A stretch of DNA of 64,000 nucleotides from NCBI RefSeq assembly GCF_910592395.1, contig NC_088308.1, forward strand, positions 24,381,501 through 24,445,500, read 5' to 3'. Below are positions 12,801 to 26,110 of this stretch, one piece after another. The notes under the pieces are model-generated. The model saw only the letters and a list, made by a program, of their open reading frames with translations, was not told the origin of the DNA and searched no databases. Source of the stretch: Lineus longissimus. Its lineage: Eukaryota; Nemertea; Pilidiophora; Heteronemertea; Lineidae. The position numbers and the translations under genes were made by a program. Position 1 is the first letter of the stretch; each line of letters begins with the position of its first letter.

Positions 12801-15800
12801 CGTCAACACCAGTATGTTGAAAAAGCCATCACATATGTTGCTGATACACATGTTACATGTACTGTGGGTCTTTAAAATGCTTTTGGAAGCAAGACGTGTT
12901 TAGTTTCAGATGCGGTAACCCGATGGTTAGGGCAAGCACTTCAATCTTTAACTATACAACTACTGAGTGATAAAATTTCTAATGGAAACATTTGCAAAAT
13001 ATAGTGTATGCTCCGAGATTTCTACATTTTCTTCTCTTGCAACATGCATGTGACCAATGAGTGTCAAGTTGAACTTCAGGTAACTCTCGGATGAAAATAT
13101 GAAATTTCCACTTTGTGCCTTACTGGGAGATAATGCCCAAGAGGCTCATCTGCTGGCCTTGGTGTTTTGAACTCTGCCCCACTTTGTTTCAGGATCAGTG
13201 TTTGTAGTGTGTTTCTCTTCCAGTAGAGACTGGTATCAGCTGGATTTAGACGTTAGATGATTAATCATCTAACTATACATACATTAAAGGGATCGAATGA
13301 GTCATGATACGATATACGTGTACATTTAAGGGGATAAGTCGAGATAACATCCACCACGAAAAAAACTAAGTCCTAGCAAGCATCTTAATTGATATGTTTC
13401 AGACATGTTTTCAAAACAGATAAGAAATTTCGCATAATGCATGAAAATAACCTCAAATATCTCGTGTGGATTATTCGTACGACTAATTCCCTTTAAAACG
13501 TAGACTTTTGTAATTTGTGTCAACGTTGCGAGTCCTTGCTTCCGAACTTCACCATTGAGCAGTCATTTCACTCACACCTGTAACAACGTTTCTGCATATT
13601 TGGCGAATGAAGAAGAGTATGCAAAGAGTTAAATGAACCGAACAAGACACAAAAACCGATGGCGTCACAGCAACAAACAGAGAAATTGTATTGTTGGTAG
13701 TTGTACTGGAAGGCGCTATTAGGTGGTCGGAGTATTTTGCGTTCTTTGGGTATTTGATATTATCAGCTCAATCCATTGATTTCTTTTTGGTGCATGTCCT
13801 TCGAAAAGGTATCCAAGAAAGCATATGGTACTTCAAGAATAATGATAAATAGATGTTTAGAAAGATGTTTGATGAATCAGACGATCCACACATCACCAAT
13901 GTTTGAACCTGTGGATGGAGTAAATATCGTTGAACATAAAGATATCAAATGAGGGGCCGCTATGTTTGAGATTGTTTATTTTGAAACCCTGTTACTTTAT
14001 ATTTGTTAAGTTTTTAGACTGAATGAATGGTTAAATGAATGCGAGAGAGTGTGATTATCCAGTTGACATTTGTCGTACACAAAATGTGATGTTTCCTCTT
14101 AAAGGAGTCCCTTGTAATTTTACTGACATTATTAACAATTCCTTGGTTATTTCTTTGCTAATCGATCTAAGTATTATGACCCCTTAAATGATTCCTATAA
14201 AGTTGTAAGAACCATGTGAGAAACATCCTACTGAGATTTAATCTAAGAATCTTAGCAACCTTACGTCCCTTAGTGCATGTAGTTGGATGTCTGGTGAATG
14301 TGGGTGAATGCTCGTGTGGGTGTTGTGCTGTTGTCTGAGAGTAGAACACGTTGCCGTTTACAACGGTAATTTGAGAATGACTATGTACTTTCTTTGTGAG
14401 GGAGTGTTGCCTTAAGTTGATCGTATTTTCTTCATCAAGCACACAAGTTCGGTATATACGGTGTTAGACAAATTATGTAGGCTTTTTTCTGGCCTACTCG
14501 GTTTACTGTTAAAGTGTTTGTTATACAGGTGGTGTTTCTGTGTGTGTGAATGGGTGGATGACTTGTTAGGGCCTCTATTAAAACGCTTGAGATACGGGCA
14601 TTGAAAGCTCTGATAGGAACCGATTCCTGCACGACTGGATGAATCGAAACTGAGGTATGTTGACTACACTGTGATCAGATATCATGGTTTTATTCAGGCC
14701 CAGTCAGATTTGTGATGAGTTCTTTCGATCGAATGAGGCTATTTAATGAGACTGTATGTGTTTAGGTATGCAAGCTTACATATACGTTATAAAGATGTTA
14801 TTGAATCACTGTGAGAGATATCCTCTTCTTCTTCAAGAGATATGATCTGCCTTCCAACTCTGTCTACCTACATCGCAAAACCAGTGCCGATGTGAGATTT
14901 TTAGTTGATTTGAACTTCATCTTTGGTAAAACCTGCATTGAGCAGGTTTTCGTGGAGTCGTGATGTTATTTCATACATGTATGTTCCGGTTTTGTATAAA
15001 AGAGTTATGATTACATTTGATATTTTATTTAGTGTCTTACTGGTTGGTTAATTTCGTTCGGCTTACACGACACCAATGACAGTTGGTTTCAGTTTCTCAT
15101 TCAAGCAAGGCCTTATCATTGAGGAACATCACATATACATAAATGCATATAACCGTTGTCGTGTGTTTTTTATGGTGAGAAAACGTTGTTAACGCCTGTG
15201 TGATTGGCAAGTGTGGCTGATGCGACAAGAGAGGGGTGAATTTTGTCAATTTAAACGTGAGAATGCCTTGAATCTAGATCATGTACACGCATGTATGAAT
15301 TTTACGCAAGTTGTGTGCCTTGAGTCTCTGTATGATTGGCAACGGTTATCTAACTCCAGTGTCCATAAAATATGATGATATTCTTTAGAAATTGCAGAGC
15401 ACTGAATACAATTTTGTGGTATTAATAATCTACTACAAGCTGGAAGTAAAGCAATCTAAGTATGCGAAGCGTGAATCGTGGGTGCTGTCGGAGTGGACAT
15501 ATAGCCGATTGGAAATGGAAATAAATCTCAAAATAAACGAATCTCCAGCTAGTCTTTTTGGTACCGATCGCAGCAATTCGTGAGTTTATCATGTTAACAT
15601 ATCCGTCGTTCAAATCACTCATGGCATTCGTTGATTGCTTCCCGACCAATTCTATGTTTTTGTCCACTTCGTTGTTACTTGAGAAGTGTTTGTTGTGCAA
15701 GAGAGTGACAGTGATCTGCATAGTTCGTGTTTTGGAATGATGGAATGTTGAAAGGATGTTGCGTATGTTCCATCGTTATGAATGTACGCGTGAAGGTGTG

Positions 15801-16873
15801 AAATAATCGTTCAGGAAATTAGAATATAGCATGACGAAAATATTGACCTGCACTTTACATGATGGTATGCGGGATGATTATATCAAAATTTCTCGATGCG
15901 CCTAAAGTACGCCGGGTTACATAATAATTGTTGTTGGATTAAAGTTTTCCGTCCGAATTTACCGTCCATTCACAGGTTCGACATGATTTCTATTATGCAT
16001 GGTTCTTTGAAGAACCATTTTAAAGAGTGTACCTTCTGGGAGAACATACCGTATTTCTAACAACGGAAAAAAATGTATCAGCATCGCAATCAAGCGCTAA
16101 AAAGGCGCGAAGGCCATTTGAAAGTACTGTAGTACGGAACCGGTATATACCGGCATTTTTACGATACAGCCGCCAGATGCACCATTGCATGAAAAGGAAT
16201 AGATATATGAGGCACTAATGTGATCCCCGCGTCATCATCCAATGGCCAAAGAACTAAAAATTTGGAAACAAACTTCCCACTTAGACTTGTTTAATTCCTG
16301 GTATCGATCACCATATCAATTTTGAGTGAAATAAAATTTTACCCAATGTGTCTGATTTAGTTTTAATTGATGGATTGGAATTGTAGAACTGAAAGTGCTG
16401 CTATAGAATTCACACCCCAGCTTTACTAATAAATTGTTGTAGTGCTCTAGTTCTCTTGGCTTTGAGACAGTATCGAGGATTTTTAGGAGAATTTTGGCCG
16501 ATGTACATGAATGAACGAATTAATACGAAAATCGATGTTTACATATCAAGTTGTATTCATTCGGTCGTTTGAAAAATATCAACAAATCAACGCAGTGGGG
16601 GAAGGGGGATGAAAATGAGTTCACGATATTCGGCTGCTTTTTGTGTCCATAATGTACCTTTGTCATGATACGACGCCAAGGTCTCTGATACGGTCACAAG
16701 CACTTATAGAATGCGGTGTTAAAGCTGACATGCGTGCATCATAAAAAGTCCAGTGGCCAAATTAGAAAACACAAGCGCCCGTCAGCCATGTTTCAAACGC
16801 CTCTAATATCAAAAACGGCGGCAGTCTGCAGTGGCGCTGCCGTATTTACCAGGAAAGATATGTTCACTCGCAA

Positions 16874-16948
16874 TGGCTTCGTGGCAGAGTTGGTAGGACG
16901 GCTTTGATCAAGTCCCGAAAGTCCCTAGTTCGAACCCGCTGTCGGCAT
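16874..16948 (+). pseudogene. tRNA-like sequence with Pol III boxes
   Basis: It shows an A-box-like segment (TGGCAGAGTTGGTAG) and a B-box-like AGTTCGAACCC, followed within 30 bases by T runs. The cloverleaf stems do not pair properly and no anticodon can be assigned. It is most simply a decayed tRNA or the head of a tRNA-derived SINE. Confidence 0.35.
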
Positions 16949-19363
16949 ATTTTTCACTTTTTTTCTCTTTACCACGAGAGCCCCTCTTGCACTGCAACTT
17001 GTCTCGTCAGTGAATTTGTTTGTGCGGTCAACCAAGGTCAGTTAGTCGTTTGTTGGAAGGGCGTTTTTTTATTTCCAACTTGGCCGTTGGGAGTTTAATG
17101 CATGCATCTCGGCTAAAAAGGTTCTAAAACGGTATACAACTGTCATTTCGAGTGGACCTTAGATGAGCGTAAAAGCTCCTTTTGCATCCCTGAGAAAAAA
17201 TAATTCTTGATATCGAGGGAATGATGTGAATAAACTTTTACAGAGTACAAATGTACAATGGTTTTGAATATGATAACCTTCAAGGAGATGGCAGTTGCAT
17301 GGTGTTATGAATCGAATCCGTTAAGCCACAATTCTGTAAACGGGGTTTGAGCGAATAGAATCGGCCCTAGAAGTCAATGGCATCACACACACCAATTTAT
17401 AACTGTATATACATGTACCTTCATTTTTACCTTTTGTATATACTCTTGTCAACTAGCAACATCATTAGTCACGGGCATAGCCAATCATCATGTTCATGAA
17501 GCCAGATTTTATTTTGCCACGCGAGTCATGTGTTTATAAACTGGTGTCCAGTCATTGACGTTCAGCCTACTGTGGTCGGCTCATGTCTTATGTACGGTGA
17601 GGGGATCAGTATTAAAACATATTTGTACGGATTTGTCACTATGAGCAACAAGAAGGGAGCATGTGTGGAAAACGGTTTATCATGCATTCATAACAGATCC
17701 ATTTGGCATCTATTAGGCCAAATAACGGGATCCAGTTTAGTCCCTAGCAAAACGTACTTGGGTTTTGTTTAAATCATCCTTCCGCCAATATGTACAAGGG
17801 ACAACTTGATTACCCGTTTATAATTATGGCAACATGACTTGGTTCATAAAGGAAAATGTCCGTTTAAAATAGCCATTCCGTCTCACTCTGATAGGGTCCT
17901 AGTGTCGCTGTACCTAAGAAATGACAGGCCACGGCGTCGTGTATTCAATCGTCATTCCCCGGCCAGTCTTGCCTGCAAATCTCTCTCACTGTATTGCAAT
18001 GTCACTTAGCATAAGATAATGTAAATTATTATACAAATACTGATGTATTCAAAATGAGGTCTTACATATATGGCAGATTTTGATGTACAAAATATGCATT
18101 GTACAATAGAAAATCTAATAAAGAAACACCCAAATCACCTTTACATAATCCCTTTGTTGTTGCTTTCTTGTTATATGACCATAATGACGTCATCAGCTAA
18201 TAGTACACATGTACATTGACTCGACATTCATTCCCCGATTAATTTTTCACAAGCTCTCGACTCGCTTTGAGATAAAAACTCGCACACACCCCTATGCCAA
18301 AGAAGCGTACTTGTGGATCTGTAACGATTTCATTGTGCCCCAGTCTAGTCTCTGGTAGCTTGTTCAGTTTGGCTAGAATTGCAAAGTCACTTTGTGCGCT
18401 GGGTCCAGCTATAAGCAGCAGACCATATTAACGACGTATAGTCTTAATGATTTCTCAATGTTTGCTCCCCTGAGATGGTAATCATGACAAAGTGTTGATT
18501 TTTAGCCGTCAGCTGCAGTTGAGGTTTACACCTATGCATGATGAAGTAGCCCCTTTACTGACGGCATTCGATGGATGGAACTGCAAACTACTATGCTATA
18601 ACTGCAACACAGTAACTCTAAAGCATGTTAAGAGGATCTGCTTCATTCAAAAGGCAAATATGCTACGCTCTTTTTCCTTGTTTCTCGGGTAACGCTGGAA
18701 CATGTCGATCGAACAAGATAAGAGCCTCTTTCTTGCATTGGCTTATCCGCATTATAGCCTTTGATTCCGATAAGATAGTGAATAAGGATGGCACAAGATG
18801 GAGTCCATCTCTCCATGCTCGTTTAAGGACTACCAACACGGTGATGATGAAGATAAAGAATGACCCACTGACGATACATTACATCAAGGACTTGGCCCCA
18901 ATTAATGCAGCGGTCTGTATTGGAGTAACGCTAAAGGTCGGCAGAGAAAAATATATATTTCTCAGCACGAGTTGGGGCTGTGTGTGGTCAAAATCACAGA
19001 CAATCAATTTTTCTTTGTCCAAATTATTTTTAATCAACCGGTAGGCATAATTGTTGATGTATTTTCATCAACCTTTGGTATATCTTCATTTCGCCCTTCT
19101 CTGCACTGACTGTCTTTACCAGAATGATGGACTTCCCCTCTCACACTTTTCCTTGCAATCATCAATTCATCATGCTTTCGGTAAAAAAAGTAGTGTTGAG
19201 GAATATGGTGTGCGATATTACTATTGGTATCTTATTGGTACCATCGAAATATTTCAGTAATTGGTCTCATAAAAATTCATAACGCCGAACAGATACTGGA
19301 TAAAACAGTTACAGTGTAATTAGTCATCGAAAATTTCATTTTGGAATTCCCCGTTCTATTTTG

Positions 19364-20008
19364 GTAACCGGAAAAACGCCGACCGACCGACCGACCGGCC
19401 GACCGACTGACCTGCCAACCTACCGTCATATGCAGTATCCCTTTCGCTTCTCTATAGCACATGTATCTGTGTAGTGCCCAGCGCAATGGTAACCGGAAAA
19501 ACGCTGACCGACCAACCTTCCGACCTACCAACCCAAGGAGTTTCGTAGTTGAGTCACTGGTCTCATAAGTCAATGTGATATATCCAATCCACGATACCAG
19601 GTCATGTGAAATAAAATTGTCAACAAGCGCACGTGCGCTGGTCAAATGACAACAAATGCATGTTGCGCGTTGCAGTTCATGCATTGCATCGGTCGAGACA
19701 CTCGAGTAGAAAAACTACAGTGCACAGATTAGGCCCAAATCATGTTTTTATATCCACCGACAATGTAGACAAAGCATATCTTTAGAGTATCGTTATCAGT
19801 TCCTTACCGCGTGGGCTCGTTTTCCCGGTATAATTGACTGGAGATGCTGCTGTCAGACACGTCGGACTCCATCACGTCCATTGCGCTGGGCACTACACAG
19901 ATACATGTGCTATAGAGAAGCGAAAGGGATGCATATGACGGTAGGTTGGCAGGTCAGTCGGTCGGTCGATCGGTCGGTCGGTCGGTCGGTCGGCGTTTTT
20001 CCGGTTAC
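19364..20008. repeat. 130-bp inverted repeat with GACC/GGTC tracts
   Basis: The left arm (about 19364-19489) and right arm (about 19878-20008) are near-perfect reverse complements separated by roughly 390 bases. The left arm runs from GGTAACCGGAAAAACGCC through a GACC microsatellite to GCGCAATGG, and the right arm mirrors it through a GGTC tract to TTTTTCCGGTTAC. A further partial copy of the left end (TAACCGGAAAAACGC) lies at about 19489-19503. The arms could form a long hairpin. A foldback element or the two ends of a small non-autonomous transposon would explain it. Confidence 0.75.
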
Positions 20009-20237
20009 ATGTACCTTCTATTTTGCCTACTTTATCGGCAAAGCATTTTGCATATCAATTGTTTATTTTCTTGAGAGTTGCGCACACTCTGTCTGACCTA
20101 AATACCTTAATTTCTACTTTCACAATTACATGCATTATAGCATATCATTCACCATGTGATGTTATAGTGAATATCGGCACACTAGTGATAGGATCAGGAC
20201 ATACTTTTGCTACTTCCGTGCAACTCTAAGAACCAAC

Positions 20238-21890
20238 ATGACAATAGGAGACGTGTAAGTCTTTAATTGTTTCCTCATATCTGTCTTGCGGGTGACCACG
20301 ATCAGGTGGTAATGAGGCTGTGAACGAGCACGAGCACTGGCACAAATACTCCGTATCATGGGTGTACTGTGATGCCAATGACCCCCATTTCGCTTTCAGG
20401 ACGGGTCGGTCGTCTGATGCGATCCCACTCACTATTAGCTTATAAAGGGTGAAGTTGTATGCCTAATCCTGTCAACAAATTAACTAGTGCTTGCTGATAA
20501 GAACATTGCAACGCCACTGACTGTCTCTTCGGCATCATTCAGTCTTTGTATATTTCAGCGTGGTGCTTCTTGCTGGTCTCATCCTCGGCGTCTTGTGCTG
20601 GTGGGTCTCCAGAGATTTATATAAATGTAAGGCAGAGCTGGACGCCTTACAAAAAGCCATAGAAACGAAAACTTCCGAATGTACATCAAGTAAGGACTAC
20701 CTGAAGAAACAGTTGCAGTCCACGACAATTGAATTGAGAGAGTTTAACGCGCTGAAGCAGGAGAATAAGAAATTGAACGAACGTCTTTCGCAAATAGAAA
20801 ATGCATTGAAAGAAGCTCAGGATCAGAACAAACGAATTGGGAAAAAGAACGAACAACTTCAGAATAATAGAAAGGCGCTTGAAAGTGACGTGGTACTGCT
20901 GAAAGAGCTAAATCAACAAATTTCAGAAACGCCGAGTAGGCAGGCTGCGTTAGAGAAGGATCTCCTTGTGCTAAAGAGGCAGAACAGAGAGTGGGGTTAC
21001 TGTAATGAGCGACTGAAGACTGTACTTGAAAACGTGCGGATTTGTGGTGATAAAGTCATTGACTTAGAAGCGGCAGTAACGGCTGGAGACTCGAGAAGGC
21101 AAAGTGAAGGAAAACGGACATTTGAACTAGAACTTCATGTGGCTAACCTAAAGACATCTTTAAAGCTCTCTGAGGAGAGGAGAGCTTCTGGACAGAAAGA
21201 AAAGGACGATTTCATGACATCTCTTTACGAGTGTCTCATGAATTCCAGTAGGCTGGCACAACGCCTCGATAATGTGACCAGGGACTGCGTGGAGGTGACG
21301 AACAATGGATACTGCATGACGGCGACTGGTAGGTGTGCGTAAACGGTCTTCCTCTCATTGATATAGTGCGAAATCTTTACCCAATAAGGGACATCCAAGG
21401 AGACGATAAACTGACATGCTGATTCCTCCTCGAAGAAATTTCTCATTCGTTTCCTGGTCCACATAATGATGGCTTTCGCCATTTTGACGCATGAGGACTT
21501 TGAATACGGTCTGAGTACGAATTTTCCGAGCTCAATTAAATGTCTTCTTGACACCCCACTATGGTATCTGCGTCACACCCTACGTCTCCATATATCGGAA
21601 TCTTGTCGCCAGATGAAAATTATTGTTTCAATTATCTTTCAGATCCAAGCGATATCTTTAAGACAGTTACCACCGTGTGCTCGGTTCTGTTCCTTTGCCT
21701 GATCATCATCATCATATCACTTCGACGCTGCTACAATGCTGCATGTGACTGTAGAGGAAGAATTGTGAACTTGGCAAAGAAGTTGATTGCTAAATTTCAT
21801 AGGCAGAGTTCCTACTACGGACAATATGGGCAGAGGTATTATTATAACGATCGATTTTTAAGAAAGAGTAAGAACAAAAGCATATTTTGA
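20238..21890 (+). CDS. Two-TM coiled-coil membrane protein, family not recognised
   Basis: Proposed exons are 20238-20254 (17 nt), 20559-21328 and 21643-21890, giving 344 residues. The middle exon has no in-frame ATG after its acceptor (TATTTCAG). The small upstream exon supplies MTIGD and ends at GT|GTAAGT in the matching phase, so I chose it as the start. The N-terminus is a short tail and a hydrophobic segment (about residues 6-23, VVVLLAGLILGVLCWW). Then comes a highly charged alpha-helical stretch of about 230 residues rich in K, E, Q and L heptads, typical of coiled coil. A second hydrophobic segment (about residues 271-289, SVLFLCLIIIIISL) is followed by a basic, Tyr-rich tail with YYGQYGQRYYY. 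The exon 2-3 junction is phase 1 on both sides. The topology suggests a rod held at both ends by membrane, but no function can be assigned. Confidence 0.7.
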
Positions 21891-22674
21891 CCGAGTGGAT
21901 ATTTCCAGTGAGATACTAGTATGTTCGGATGTGAATGTGGTAATGACCGACGGTCTGATATTTATACATTGTAATTGAATTCACAAACATATAAATTATT
22001 CTTTCCTGAAACTTCTCCATCTACATGTATCCACATCAGTTCATGATATCAGCAACTTAAACTTCCCGCAGTGCAAATATTCTGCAGTGGTAATTTGCGA
22101 GATGTACTTTGACTTTGAAGAGGCGACGGGGGTAGGAGCACCTTGGTATAACTTGTGGTTGCTCATCTTCATATCGAATGCATTCATTCAGTAGTCTATG
22201 ATCATGCACTCAACTTTTCATTAAATCATACAAAAGAATGCAAATTGTTTATTCGCATACACAAAACTTTATTACACGAGACATTTGATCAGTAATTGTC
22301 CACATCCCATCAATTACTTGCGACACGTGTAAATAGAATGTGTCATCGACAAATAGTCTTTGGTCATCTCAATATAATGATTATTGTTACCGGTGTTATG
22401 TTTTTGGTTGTGCCTCCATTTTCCTTAGTGTTCCCTTGCAAACGATTGACATACTTGGCCGTAGCATGACAATGTTGGTCCTCAGAAACGCAATAGGGAA
22501 TTAAGTTGAATCGCTCAGTTTCTGGCGTTCCCAAGACACTCGGGACAAGCGCGAGCAATGTATCTTCCCCTGTCCAAATAGATTGTGCCATTGTCCTTGA
22601 CTATTCTATTCTCCGACAGTGTCCGCAGTAGGCCCTAACTTGTACGTCAGAATTCAAAACGATGGCCATGTCAC
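21891..22674. other. 3' flank between coiled-coil gene and satellite
   Basis: Probable 3' UTR and spacer of the coiled-coil gene. No gene or clear AATAAA signal was seen. The sequence changes to satellite repeats from about 22675. Confidence 0.5.
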
Positions 22675-25600
22675 TGCCCCTGGGTCTCAACTAGCTGACG
22701 ACAGAACTTCGGGGCAGGCAACAGGACATAATCGGACTGGTTCTGATTCTCTCATCTCTCTCGTCGTTGGACAGGACGGCGAGGCAGACAGCAGGGTATA
22801 ATCGGACTGGGTGTGACTGTCTCATTTCTCTCAACTAGCTGACGACAGGACTACGGGGCAGCTAACAGGACATAATCGAACTGGATGTGACTGTCTCATC
22901 TCTCTTATCGCACTGATTTGACAGCGGGACAGCCAGCGAACATAATCGGGTTGGTGGGACTGTTTGGTCTCTCTTACAGTGGTGACTGGACGGCAGGGCA
23001 CACAGTAGGGTATAATCGGACTGGGTGTGACTGTCTCATCTCTCTCAACTAGCTGGCGACAGGATTCTCTCATCTCTCTCGTCGTAAGACAGGATGGCGA
23101 GGCAGACAGCAGGGTATAATCGAACTGGGTGTGACTGCCTCATCTCTCGCACCCGTGTTGACAGGACAGCGGACCAACCAGCAGGACATAACCAGGCTGG
23201 GTGTGACTGTCTTATCTCTCTCTCCATGCTGACACGACGGCGGAACAGGCAGCAGGACATAATCGGGCGTTGATTATGACTCTCATCTCTTTCACCGTGT
23301 TTAAAGGACAGCAGGGCAGGCAGCAAGACATAATCGGGCTGGCTGTTACTGTATCATCTCTTTCACTGCACTAACAGAACTTCGGGTTGGTAACAGTACT
23401 TAGTCGGGCTCGGTGAGAACGTCTCATCTCTCTCACCGAATTGAGAGGAGGGCGAGACAGGCAACATAATCGGTCTGGATATGACTGTCTCATCTCTCTC
23501 ACCGCACTGATTTGACGGCGGGACAGCCAGCGAACATAATCGGGTTGGTGGGACTGTTTGGTCTCTCTTACAGTGTTGACTGGACGGCAGGGCAGACAGT
23601 AGGGTATAATCGGACTGGGTGTGACTGTCCCATCTCTCTCAACTAGCTGGCGACAGGACTTTGGGGGCAGGCAACAGGACATAATCGGACTGGTTCTGAT
23701 TCTCTCATCTCTTTCGTCGTTAGACAGGACGGCGAGGCAGACAGCAGGGTATAATCGGACTGGGTGTGACTGTCTCATCTCTCTCAACTAGCTGAGGACA
23801 GGACTTCGGGGCAGGCAACAGGACATAATCGAACTGGGTGTGACTGCCTCATCTCTCGCACCTGTGTTGACAGGACAGCGGACCAACCAGTAGGACATGA
23901 ACAGGCTGGGTGTGATGCTGACACGACGGCGGAACAGGCAGGACATAATCGGGCGCTGATTATGACTCTCTCATCTCTTTCACCGTGTTAAAAGGACAGC
24001 AGGGCAGGCAGCAAGACATAATCGGGCTTGGTATTACTGTATCATCTCTTTCACTGCACTAACAGAACTTCGGGTTGGTAACAGTACTTAGTCGGGCTCG
24101 GTGAGAACGTCTCATCTCTCTTACCGAATTGAGAGGAGGGCGAGACAGGCAACATAATCGGTCTGGATGTGACTGTCTCATCTCTCTCACCGCATTGATT
24201 TGACGGCGGGACAGCCAGCGAACATAATCGGGTTGGGGGGAGACTGTTTGGTCTCTCTTACAGTGTTGACTGGACGGCAGGGCACACAGTAGGGTATAAT
24301 CGGACTGGGTGTGACTGTCTCATCTCTCTCAACTAGCTGGCGACAGGACTTCGGGGCAGGCAACAGGACATAATAGAACTGGGTGTGACTGCCTCATCTC
24401 TCGCACCCGTGTTGACAGGACAGCGGACCAACCAGCAGGACACAAACAGGCTGGGTTTGACTGTCTTATCTCTCTCTCCATGCTGACACGACGGCGGAAC
24501 AGGCAGCAGGACATAATCGAGCTGGCTGAGATCATCTCATTTCTTTTACCGTGTTGACAGGACGGCAGGGCAGGCAGCAAGACATAAATCAGGCTGGCTG
24601 AGATCATTTTATCAAGGCAGGCAGCAAAAGTTAATCAGGCTGGGTATGACTGTCTCATCTCTCTCACCGAATTGACAGGACGGTAGGGCAGGCAGCATGT
24701 AGGATGTAATCGGGCTGAATGTGACTGTTTCATCTCTCTCACCAAGCTGACAGGACGGCAGGGCAGGCAGCAAGACATAATCGGGCTGGGTGTGACTATC
24801 TAATCTTTCCGACCTAGCTGACAGGTCTTCGGGGCAGACAGCACTGAGGAGTTAATAGGGCTGGGTATGACTGCCTCATCTTTCTCACCGAATTGACAAG
24901 ACAGCGGGGATAGCAACAGGACATAATCGGGATTGGTGTGTCTGCCTCATCTCTCACTCTCTCTGTGTTGATAGGACGACGGGGCAGGCAGCAGTACATA
25001 TTCGGCCTGGCGGCGACTGTCTCTTCTCTCTCACTGTGTTGACAGGACGGAGGGGTAGCCAGCAAGACATAATCGGAATCGGTGTGACCATTTCATCTCT
25101 CTCAACGTGTTGACAGGACGGCAGGGCAGAAAGCAGGGTTTAATTGGACTGGGTGCGACTGTCTAATCTCTCTCACCGCTTTGACGGGACGGCGGGGCAG
25201 GCAGCAGGACATAATCGGGTTGTGCTGGACTTTCTCATCTCTCTCACCGCTTTGTCGGGACGGAGGGGCAACCAGCAGGACATCAGGGCTGACTGTGAGT
25301 GTATCATCGCTCTCACCATGTTGATAGGACCGCGGGGCAGGCAGCAGGACATAATCGGGTTGTGCTGGACTTTCTCATCTCTCTCACCGCTTTGTCGGGA
25401 CGGAGGGGCAACCAGCAGGACATTAGGGCTGAGTGTGAGTGTATCATCGCTCTCACCATGTTGATAGGACGGCGGGGCAGGCAGCAGGACATAATCGGCC
25501 TGGGTGTGACTGTCTCATCTCTCTCACCGCTTTGACGGAGGAGGGGCAGGTAGCAGGATATAATCGGGTTATGCTTGACTTTCTCATCTCTGTCATCGCT

Positions 25601-26110
25601 TTGTCGGGACGGAGGGGTAGCCAGCAGGACATTGGGGCTGAGTGTGAGTGTATCATCGCTCTCACCATGTTGATAGGACGGCGGGGCAGGCAGTAGGACA
25701 TTATCGGCCTGGGTGTGACTGTCTCTTCTCTCTCACCGCTTTGACGGAGGAGGGGCAGGTAGCAGGATATAATCGGGTTGTGCTTCACTTTCTCATCTCT
25801 ATCATCGCTTTGTCGGGACGGAGGGGCAGGCAGCAGGACATTGGGGCTGAGTGTGAGTGTATCATCGCTCTCACAATGTTGATAGGACGGCGGGGCAGGA
25901 AGCAGGACATTATCGGCCTGGCTGCGACTGTCTCTTCTCTCTCACTGTGTTGACAGGACGGAGGGGTAGCCAACAAGATATAATCGGAATCATTGTGACC
26001 ATTTCATTTTTCTCAACGTGCTGACAGATGGCTGGCGGGTCAACCAGGAAGACATAATTGGGATCGGTGTGACTGTCTCATCTCTCTAACCGATTTGACA
26101 GGATAGCGGA
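22675..26110. repeat. Satellite array of ~70-bp units with higher-order repeats
   Basis: About 48 tandem units of 69-71 bp. Each unit carries the landmarks ACATAATCGG, GTGTGACTGTCTCATC, CTCTCTCACC and TTGACAGGACGG plus GGCAGGCAGCAGG. Higher-order structure is visible. A composite block recurs with a period of 688 (an identical start, AACAGAACTTCGGG, at 23373 and 24061). Two-unit blocks recur at 140 bp (25191, 25331, 25471), and three-unit blocks at 209 bp (25471, 25680, 25889). Open frames occur in several phases on both strands but are by-products of the repeat. Diverged copies fade out towards 26110. The array lies between two convergent genes. Confidence 0.93.

Larger units (their letters stand above)
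9867..20237. other. Gene-poor intergenic region (10.4 kb)
   Basis: It begins with the receptor 3' UTR. The rest is AT-rich sequence with scattered TACATGTA palindromes. No open frame here matches a family I know, and none has convincing flanking splice signals. The longest plus-strand frame (18625-19044, 139 codons) has no recognisable domain. A tRNA-like fossil lies at 16874-16948 and a long inverted repeat at 19364-20008. Confidence 0.6.

Noticed and set aside
18625-19044. 139-codon open frame upstream of the coiled-coil gene
   Set aside because: No recognisable domain, no flanking splice signals in phase, and AT-rich non-coding composition.
22619-25976. Many open frames of 60-140 codons on both strands in the satellite
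   Set aside because: They arise from the ~70-bp repeat not generating stops in some phases. Several frames are open at once on both strands, and there is no domain, splice structure or start context.
22675-26110. CRISPR-like array
   Set aside because: Units are contiguous and variable along their whole length, with no constant repeat and unique spacers. The genome is eukaryotic.
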